Source: TMED27 sp964350695
GTDB lineage: Bacteria; Pseudomonadota; Alphaproteobacteria; Micavibrionales; Micavibrionaceae
Length of the DNA: 64,000 bases
Assembly (NCBI GenBank): GCA_964350695.1
Contig: CAYGKM010000004.1
Location: 62,001 to 126,000, forward strand
Direction: 5' to 3'
Shown piece after piece: positions 58,306 to 64,000 of the stretch (position 1 is the first letter of the stretch; the number at the start of each line of letters is the position of its first letter). The translations under genes were made by a program, and so were the position numbers. The notes beneath the pieces were generated by a model that ran no database searches, had not been told where the DNA came from, and saw only the letters and a list, made by a program, of their open reading frames with translations.

Positions 58306-58995
58306 CTAAAATGGGCAGGGGTCTGTAAAACTCACCCATTTTTCCGTCGCGGGATGAAAAAGGCTTAATTCCTCGGCATGAAGCTGCAATCTATCCGCCG
58401 CATGCTCCGCCGCGTCATGCGCATAAAAAACCTCGCCGAGCATCGGATACCCGATCTCCTCCATATGCACCCGCAATTGATGTGACCGCCCCGTAATCGG
58501 ATAGAGTGCAACCCTCGTTACCGCTTGTCCGCACGGTAAAACCTCGCGCGCCAAAACTTCCCAACCCGTTTGTGAAGGCCGTCCATGTTCGTGGCACACC
58601 ATCTGCCGCGGACGGTTCTCCCAATCACAGCGAAGCGGCAGGTCAATATGCCCGCTATCTTCGGGGATATGCCCCCAAACGCGCGCTATATAACGCTTTT
58701 TCGTGATGCGTTCTTCGAACTGGCGGTTAATATGCACCTGTGCATCCTTGTTCATCGCCATCATAAAAACGCCCGATGTCTCAAGATCTAAACGATGCGT
58801 CAGCAGCGCCCCCTCAAACGCCTCTTCCGCGCGGGTTTGCAGGCAATCACGATGGTCTTCCGGCTTCCCCGGCACGCTTAACAAGCCACTGGGCTTGGAC
58901 AGCACCAATAAATCATCATCTTTATAGAGAACCCGCAAAGGCTTTTGCGGCGGGGCATAAACAAGCGGCGGCAGTTTGAGTGTGTTATCCCTCAA
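58306..58995 (-). CDS. RluA-family pseudouridine synthase
   Basis: 229 residues. The start is a TTG (58995) that overlaps the previous gene's stop, with AAGGTGAG upstream. Catalytic HRLDLETSG (D70), PITGRSHQLRVHM and the VLYKDDDLLVLSKPSGLLSVPG start are all RluA-type. Short form without the S4 domain, so nearest RluA (23S rRNA 746 and tRNA position 32). Target is inferred. Confidence 0.9.
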   Translation of the reverse strand: MRDNTLKLPPLVYAPPQKPLRVLYKDDDLLVLSKPSGLLSVPGKPEDHRDCLQTRAEEAFEGALLTHRLDLETSGVFMMAMNKDAQVHINRQFEERITKKRYIARVWGHIPEDSGHIDLPLRCDWENRPRQMVCHEHGRPSQTGWEVLAREVLPCGQAVTRVALYPITGRSHQLRVHMEEIGYPMLGEVFYAHDAAEHAADRLQLHAEELSLFHPATEKWVSFTDPCPF

Positions 58996-59215
58996 AACTC
59001 ACCTTAACGCCGCGCTTTTTGAAATAGGATTGCATCATCTTGCGCCCGGAACGGTTGCTCTGCGCCAATTTCGCAGGATCGAATTTCGCTTCCGTCACGC
59101 CGTACGCGCTCATCGCCTCTTTCAAATTCAAGATATGCATATCAATATCTTCATTATTATTATCAAGTGACGTATAAATCGCGGCTGTCGCGTCTTCCAT
59201 ACTTAAACTGCTCAT
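58985..59215 (-). CDS. hypothetical helical protein
   Basis: 76 residues. SD ACAAGGA. DNNNEDIDMHILNLKEAMSAYG and KLAQSNRSGRKMMQSYFKKRG suggest a small helical domain with a basic surface that could bind nucleic acid. Overlaps the RluA-type gene's start by 11 bases, so the two form one unit. No family recognised. Confidence 0.5.
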   Translation of the reverse strand: MSSLSMEDATAAIYTSLDNNNEDIDMHILNLKEAMSAYGVTEAKFDPAKLAQSNRSGRKMMQSYFKKRGVKVSFEG

Positions 59216-59287
59216 AACAAAATCCTTGTATTTTTAACCCATATGGGTGTATCAGATTTTCTTCAGATTACAAATAAAAGGTGAACT

Positions 59288-59461
59288 ATGAGCGATTCAA
59301 ACAAAATCAAAAAATTGTTGGGTATGTCAACGACGATGCCGCTTGGGCCGCTTGGCGCATCAGGCAACGCGCCCTCCTTTCTAACAGGTAAGCATTTGCA
59401 CTCCCACACCCACGGCGCGGGCTGTGGCTGCCACCACCACGAAGAAGAAGACGAAGAATAA
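59288..59461 (+). CDS. 57-residue His/Cys-rich small protein
   Basis: ATG 59288 after AAAAGG. The first 34 residues are hydrophobic/neutral (KIKKLLGMSTTMPLGPLGAS), followed by a dense metal-ligand cluster: HLHSHTH, then CGC, then HHH and an acidic EEEDEE tail. Eight His/Cys ligands in 16 residues. It lies 78 bases before pdxS. A metallochaperone or metal buffer is possible (inference). Confidence 0.6.
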   Translation: MSDSNKIKKLLGMSTTMPLGPLGASGNAPSFLTGKHLHSHTHGAGCGCHHHEEEDEE

Positions 59462-59539
59462 AGCGGGCAATAGACTCTTTGCTTTTCTGCGCTATATGTG
59501 CATAAATACCGCACTCACAAAGGAATAAGGAATAAATTG

Positions 59540-60424
59540 ATGGGCGAAAATGTAATCAATATCAAAACGGGTCTGGCCGAAATGCTTAAAGGCGGCGTTA
59601 TCATGGACGTTGTAACCGCCGAACAAGCCAAGGTTGCCGAAGATGCCGGCGCAGTCGCCGTTATGGCTTTGGAGCGCGTGCCCTCTGATATTCGCAAGGC
59701 CGGCGGCGTTGCCCGCATGTCTCCGCCTGACCTGATTGAAGAGATCATGAAGGTCTCCTCAATTCCTGTGATGGCAAAATGCCGCATCGGCCACTTCGCC
59801 GAAGCGCAATTGCTGCAGCAAATGGGCGTAGATTTCATTGACGAAAGCGAAGTGCTTACGCCCGCGGATGAACAATTCCACATCAATAAACATGACTTCA
59901 AAGTGCCGTTCGTTTGCGGCGCGAAAAACCTTGGTGAAGCCCTGCGCCGCATTGGCGAAGGCGCGGCTCTGATGCGCACAAAAGGCGAGCCGGGCACAGG
60001 AAATATCGTCGAAGCGGTGCGCCACATGCGCCAGATCAATGATGAAATCCGTCGCGTTGTGAACTCTGATGATGCAGAGCTTATGAGCATGGCCCGCGAT
60101 ATGGGCGCGCCGTTCGAACTGCTTAAAATCGTGAAAGCCGAAGGCAAACTGCCCGTGCCGAACTTCGCCGCCGGCGGAATCGCAACCCCTGCGGATGCTG
60201 CGCTGTGTATGCAGCTTGGCGCGGAGACGGTCTTCGTGGGTTCTGGCATCTTCAAATCCGACAATCCGGAAAAATTCGCCAAAGCGATCGTGAAGGCCAC
60301 AGCGCATTTCGATGATCCTGCGATCGTTCTCGAAGCCTCCAAAGAACTCGGCGGCGTAGCCATGCGCGGCACAGAGATTTCCGAGCTGGACGAGCCGATG
60401 AGAATGGCCAATCGCGGCTGGTAA
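59540..60424 (+). CDS. pdxS: pyridoxal 5'-phosphate synthase lyase subunit PdxS
   Basis: 294 residues from ATG 59540 (AAGGAATAA site). Joins ribose-5-phosphate, glyceraldehyde-3-phosphate and ammonia into PLP. TIM-barrel marks: K80 in MAKCRIGHFAEAQ, RTKGEPGTGN phosphate loop, FAAGGIATPADAA. The partner PdxT is 1.2 kb away after two intervening genes. Alphaproteobacteria using this route instead of PdxA/PdxJ are the minority. Confidence 0.97.
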   Translation: MGENVINIKTGLAEMLKGGVIMDVVTAEQAKVAEDAGAVAVMALERVPSDIRKAGGVARMSPPDLIEEIMKVSSIPVMAKCRIGHFAEAQLLQQMGVDFIDESEVLTPADEQFHINKHDFKVPFVCGAKNLGEALRRIGEGAALMRTKGEPGTGNIVEAVRHMRQINDEIRRVVNSDDAELMSMARDMGAPFELLKIVKAEGKLPVPNFAAGGIATPADAALCMQLGAETVFVGSGIFKSDNPEKFAKAIVKATAHFDDPAIVLEASKELGGVAMRGTEISELDEPMRMANRGW

Positions 60425-60428
60425 AAAA

Positions 60429-61166
60429 ATGATCCGTAAATTTGCATTTCTTTTTCTTTCAACGTTTTTGGTCTGTGCGCCGAATATCGGCTTTGCATCG
60501 ACAACAGGCAGTGTCGGCTCGCCAAAAGTGAAGGCAGGAAAAACGGAAATGGCTGTTCGTTTCGGCTATAGCGAAGCTGATGAATCGTCCTCTCAAGACG
60601 AACGTTTTAGAAGCCGCGTTCATATAAAACACGGTTTTAATGATCTTTACGCCGCAGAGATTGTCGTATCTCAAGACCGCCGTAAGGGCGATAATCTTGA
60701 ACATGATGCAGTTACACTCGAAAATCATTTTCATCTTTTAAAAGCCGAAGGCCATGGTTTTGATTTCGGGGTGCGTGCCAATTACACTATGAAAGACGGC
60801 GATAAGAAAGCCGACGAAGCGTCATTTGGTTTTTATGAGCTTATTCCTCTGGGGGAATACGAAATCCGCATGAACCAGATTTTAGGCCATGAAGTCGGCG
60901 AGGACTCAGACGACGGACTAAGCGCAGAGCTTCGCTTCCAAGCTACAAAGAAAATCAGCGAAACGCATCGCCTTGGCCTTGAAAGCTTCCACGATCTCGG
61001 AAGCCTCCAAGACATGTCGGGCTATAGCGATCAATCCCACCAATTCGGCCCTGTGCTGAAAGGCAAAATCGGCGGCGGCTATGCCTATGAAACGGGCTAT
61101 CGCGCCGGAATTTCCGAAGGCGCGCCGGATCATAATTTTAAAGTCTTTATTTCCCGGGATTTTTAA
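60429..61166 (+). CDS. outer-membrane beta-barrel protein, unknown
   Basis: 245 residues, 4 bases after pdxS. Signal peptide ending GFA; alternating strands such as VRFGYSEADESS, HIKHGFNDLYAAEIVVSQ, DFGVRANYTMKDGD, YELIPLGEYEIRMNQI; terminal FKVFISRDF with a final aromatic Phe. Twelve or so strands are plausible. It lies within the pdxS-pdxT interval. Function unknown. Confidence 0.65.
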   Translation: MIRKFAFLFLSTFLVCAPNIGFASTTGSVGSPKVKAGKTEMAVRFGYSEADESSSQDERFRSRVHIKHGFNDLYAAEIVVSQDRRKGDNLEHDAVTLENHFHLLKAEGHGFDFGVRANYTMKDGDKKADEASFGFYELIPLGEYEIRMNQILGHEVGEDSDDGLSAELRFQATKKISETHRLGLESFHDLGSLQDMSGYSDQSHQFGPVLKGKIGGGYAYETGYRAGISEGAPDHNFKVFISRDF

Positions 61167-61253
61167 GATTAGCAACTAGACATAACAAAATTTGATTGTT
61201 AATGTCGCCGCGTTCAAAACTCTTAACATATTAGCTATAAGTAACTTAACTTT

Positions 61254-61583
61254 ATGTCTCTTTCAAAAAAATGGCCTTCTGAAATAGCGCATCCCGCTCC
61301 TGTTGAAAATAAAGCTCTATTTGCGGGTACTGTTATACGTGATGGGTATTCTTTTCCTGTAATGGATATTCACTTCACGGCTGCCGCTGATAACGCCTTT
61401 ATCGAAAAGGCCCGGGAAGATATCATCTCAAATCTTGGGGAAGGCAATGTCCATATTTGCGACACAACTTATAGAGGGCGTTTCCTACAGGTTTTTGTTA
61501 CAAACCCTGAAAAAGCCCGCTTGCATCAGCAAAAGCCAAAAGGCGTGCATGGCACACAGGCACTTGTCCCTATCGCTGTTTAG
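61254..61583 (+). CDS. hypothetical protein
   Basis: 109 residues. Alpha/beta look with SFPVMDIHFTAAADNAFIEKARED and NLGEGNVHICDTTYRGRFLQVFVTN; C-terminal basic stretch. No signal. It precedes pdxT by 15 bases and may be translated with it. No family recognised. Confidence 0.5.
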   Translation: MSLSKKWPSEIAHPAPVENKALFAGTVIRDGYSFPVMDIHFTAAADNAFIEKAREDIISNLGEGNVHICDTTYRGRFLQVFVTNPEKARLHQQKPKGVHGTQALVPIAV

Positions 61584-61598
61584 AGATATATACGCCTC

Positions 61599-62198
61599 AT
61601 GAGCAAAACGCCCATCATCGGCTGTCTCGCGCTTCAAGGCGCAGTTGAACTTCACCGCCCGCATATCGAAGGCCTGGGCGCGGAGTTTCGCGCCGTCAAA
61701 ACCCCCGCGCAGTTTGATGAGGTCGATGCCTTCATCCTGCCCGGCGGCGAAAGCACAACGATGCTCAAATTGATCGAGCGCTTTGATCTTTGGAATACGC
61801 TGGCCGCGCAATTCAAAGCCAAACCCGTCTGGGGCATTTGCGCGGGCAGCATCCTGATGGCTGATAAAGTCCATTATTCTTTTGAACGCGTTGAAAACCA
61901 AAATGGCGAAGTGCAAAAATCTTTCGGCCTGCTGGATATGACCGTGGAGCGCAACGGCTATGGCCGCCAGCTTGAAAGTCATGGCGCGAAGATCGACGGC
62001 TACGAAGTTTCCTTCATCCGTGCGCCGATCATCAAAGATTTAAGTAAAGATATAGATGTTATCGCCAGCCATGATGGCGACCCTGTTTGGGTGCGCTACG
62101 GGCGGTACATGGCCACCACCTTCCACCCCGAACTGACATTGGATCACCCGTCGCCGATGCATCAGGCCTTCGTTGACTTGGTGGTTAAAACCGCCTAA
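61599..62198 (+). CDS. pdxT: pyridoxal 5'-phosphate synthase glutaminase subunit PdxT
   Basis: 199 residues. Class I amidotransferase giving ammonia to PdxS. LALQGAVELHRPHI, FILPGGESTTM, Cys81 (VWGICAGSILMA) and the H176/E178 pair (FHPEL). Nine bases before thrC. Together with pdxS forms the PLP synthase. Confidence 0.96.
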   Translation: MSKTPIIGCLALQGAVELHRPHIEGLGAEFRAVKTPAQFDEVDAFILPGGESTTMLKLIERFDLWNTLAAQFKAKPVWGICAGSILMADKVHYSFERVENQNGEVQKSFGLLDMTVERNGYGRQLESHGAKIDGYEVSFIRAPIIKDLSKDIDVIASHDGDPVWVRYGRYMATTFHPELTLDHPSPMHQAFVDLVVKTA

Positions 62199-62207
62199 AA
62201 ATCTGCC

Positions 62208-63635
62208 ATGACTAAATTTATCTCCACACGCGGCTACGGCCTGACCAGCGGCGCGCCGCAAAGCTTTGAACAAGTTCTGCTCGGCGGGCTCGCCCCCGAT
62301 GGCGGCTTGTATGTGCCTGTGGATGTGCCGACATTCTCGAAAGCTGAAATAGCCGATATGGCTGGCCAAAGCTATGTCGAAATTGCTTACCGCGTGATGA
62401 AACCCTTCGTGGGGGAGTGCATCCCCGAAGCAGATTTCCGCAAAATGCTGGATGAGGTTTATGCATCCGAAATTTTCGACCACGAAGACGTCACGCCTCT
62501 CACCAAGCTTGATGATGATCTCTACGCGATGGAGCTTTTCCGCGGGCCGACATTGGCGTTTAAAGATGTCGCGCTACAGCTTCTTGGCCGCCTCTTTGAC
62601 TACGTGCTTGAAAAGCGCGGGCAGCGCATCACGATTGTCGGCGCAACAAGCGGCGATACAGGCTCCGCCGCCATTGAAGGTTGCCGCATCTGCAAAAACC
62701 TCGATATCTTTATCCTCCACCCCAAGGGGCGCGTGAGCGACGTTCAGCGCAAGCAAATGACCACGATCGTCGCCGATAATGTTTATAATATAGCGCTGGA
62801 GGGCAATTTCGATGATTGCCAAAACATCGTTAAAGCCATGTTCGCGGATGTTGATTTCCGCGAGAGCGTCCATCTTTCCGCGATCAACTCGATCAACTGG
62901 GCGCGGATTATGGCGCAGGTCGTGTATTATTTCACCACCGCGATCAAACTCGGCGCGCCAGAAAAAGAAATATCCTTCAGCGTCCCCACGGGCAATTTCG
63001 GCAATGTATTCGCCGCCCATATCGCGCGGCGCATGGGCCTGCCGATCAAGGATCTGATCGTCGCATCTAACCGCAATGACATCCTCACCCGCTTTTTCGA
63101 AAGCGGGCAGATGAAGATGGAAGGCGTTGTCCCTTCCAATTCTCCGTCCATGGATATCGGCATCTCCAGCAATTTTGAGCGCTATCTTTTCGAGCTGATG
63201 GACGGGGATTCCGTCGCTCTAAAAGCGTTGATGGACGGCTTTAAAGACACCGGCGCATTCGAAATATCACCTGAAAAACTGGCGAAAGCCAAAACCCAGT
63301 TCAAAGCCCATCGTTTAGATGAGCAAGGCACGCTCGAAACCATCAAAAAATGCCACGCTGATTGCGGCGAGGTCATTGACCCGCATACGGCTGTCGGTCT
63401 GGCAGGGGCGCTGGCCTACCGCAATGAAATTGAAGGCCCGATTGTGACGCTCGCCTGCGCGCATCCGGCTAAATTTCCTGACGCGGTGGAAGCGGCAACC
63501 GGCATCCACCCCGCGCTGCCCGAGCGCCTCTCAGATTTATTCACCCGCGAAGAAGTGGTTGTGCCGCTTCCTAATGATCTTGAAACCGTACAAAAATTCG
63601 TGAAATCCCACGCCCAAATAACCCGAAACTCTTAA
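62208..63635 (+). CDS. thrC: threonine synthase
   Basis: 475 residues. PLP enzyme: homoserine phosphate to threonine. STRGYGLTSGAPQSFEQVLLGGLAPDGGLYVP start, PLP Lys119 (TLAFKDVA), GATSGDTGSAAIEG, SVPTGNFGNVFAAHIA. Its PLP need matches the adjacent PdxS/PdxT. Threonine is also the substrate of ilvA at 10736. An M16 protease follows after 17 bases. Confidence 0.97.
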   Translation: MTKFISTRGYGLTSGAPQSFEQVLLGGLAPDGGLYVPVDVPTFSKAEIADMAGQSYVEIAYRVMKPFVGECIPEADFRKMLDEVYASEIFDHEDVTPLTKLDDDLYAMELFRGPTLAFKDVALQLLGRLFDYVLEKRGQRITIVGATSGDTGSAAIEGCRICKNLDIFILHPKGRVSDVQRKQMTTIVADNVYNIALEGNFDDCQNIVKAMFADVDFRESVHLSAINSINWARIMAQVVYYFTTAIKLGAPEKEISFSVPTGNFGNVFAAHIARRMGLPIKDLIVASNRNDILTRFFESGQMKMEGVVPSNSPSMDIGISSNFERYLFELMDGDSVALKALMDGFKDTGAFEISPEKLAKAKTQFKAHRLDEQGTLETIKKCHADCGEVIDPHTAVGLAGALAYRNEIEGPIVTLACAHPAKFPDAVEAATGIHPALPERLSDLFTREEVVVPLPNDLETVQKFVKSHAQITRNS

Positions 63636-63652
63636 AAGCAAAGCGCAAGCAA

Positions 63653-64000
63653 ATGACCAAAACAGGCATCCAAACCACCACCTTCGATAATGGCGTTCGC
63701 ATTATCACCGATCATGTCCCCTCCATGGAATCTGTTGCGCTTGGCGTATGGGTCGGTGTTGGTACGCGCAACGAAGATCTCATGCATAACGGCGTGGCGC
63801 ATATGGTGGAGCATATGCTGTTCAAAGGCACGGACACACGCAGCGCCCAAGACATCGCCGCACAGATTGAAAATGTCGGCGGCTCTATGAACGCCTATAC
63901 CAGCCGCGAGTTAACCTCCTATCACGTGCATTTGCTGAAAGAAGACGCGGCGCTGGGCTTGGACGTTATCGGCGATATGTACAAAAACGCGACCCTTCCC
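63653..64000 (+). CDS. M16-family (processing peptidase-like) zinc protease, 3' truncated
   Basis: The first 116 residues of a larger protein cut by the window end. Opens TKTGIQTTTFDNGVRIITD, carries the inverted zinc motif HxxEH (H50-M-V-E53-H54 in GVAHMVEHMLFKGT) and the downstream ENVGGSMNAYTSRELTSY, as in mitochondrial-processing-peptidase-like alphaproteobacterial proteins. It follows thrC, a common alphaproteobacterial order. Confidence 0.93.
   Translation, partial: MTKTGIQTTTFDNGVRIITDHVPSMESVALGVWVGVGTRNEDLMHNGVAHMVEHMLFKGTDTRSAQDIAAQIENVGGSMNAYTSRELTSYHVHLLKEDAALGLDVIGDMYKNATLP

Overview
The window is a 64 kb piece of a moderate-GC alphaproteobacterial chromosome. The evidence is gene content: an NDUFA12-type complex I accessory subunit next to mlaD and a DUF2155 gene, an accB-accC-aat block, a PhaR-site-flanked phasin, NrdR-box-controlled nrdA and nrdB, a SAM-II-like leader before metF, and PdxS/PdxT vitamin B6 synthesis. 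The mix (pilin-like paralogues, phasin, TAT-exported SCO-like protein, HldE) would suit a free-living or predatory lineage such as the Micavibrio relatives, but that placement is inference. The sequence is a draft: one 100-N gap at 12159-12258 lies inside an ammonium transporter gene, and its flanks share a 55-base overlap.

Layout. 1-2115: the end of a CHMI-family isomerase and thiC. 2118-3265: an AT-richer accessory patch with a broken HEPN-like gene and a HigBA-type toxin-antitoxin pair. 3278-5655: small zinc proteins, an isochorismatase-fold hydrolase, a PhnA/YjdM protein and a LysE exporter. 5702-9692: a probable copper/heavy-metal envelope cluster (DUF2946-like, Met/His-rich outer-membrane protein, SCO-like, MerP-like) with ohr inside it. 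9696-13496: phoH, threonine dehydratase and the amt gene. 13654-20818: nrdB and nrdA, separated by small secreted proteins, Zur, an HNH protein and unknowns. 21213-26923: pyruvate kinase, an MshEN-transglutaminase protease fusion, hldE, a Fur-box small gene and FlgO-like lipoproteins. 26946-34103: a PBP-type carboxypeptidase, a phasin with a histone-like tail, clpS-clpA, and two pilin-like paralogues flanking this block. 34166-40381: a receiver-deaminase fusion, RidA, NDUFA12, mlaD, DUF2155, aat, a GAPDH pseudogene, accC, accB, aroQ. 40395-43714: a copper chaperone, two DsbA-like proteins and an M48 protease. 43750-56070: rlmE, guaB, rsmB, metE, metF, an aminotransferase-fold enzyme and guaA. 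56201-59461: a ParDE-like TA pair, small envelope proteins and an RluA-family synthase. 59540-64000: pdxS, pdxT, thrC and the start of an M16 protease.

Functional links. ClpS, ClpA and Aat together make up the core of the bacterial N-degron pathway. PCu(A)C, the SCO-like protein and the MerP-like protein are copper-handling parts in two places. metF and metE look like a SAM-controlled unit. nrdA and nrdB are 4 kb apart, but both carry NrdR-like boxes in their leaders. The observations I find most interesting are: the MshEN (c-di-GMP-type) motif fused to a periplasmic LapG-like protease; a receiver domain fused to a deaminase fold that has lost both zinc cysteines; a phasin gene with a strong internal start; the pilin-like paralogue family; and an 86-bp palindrome inserted in frame in rsmB.
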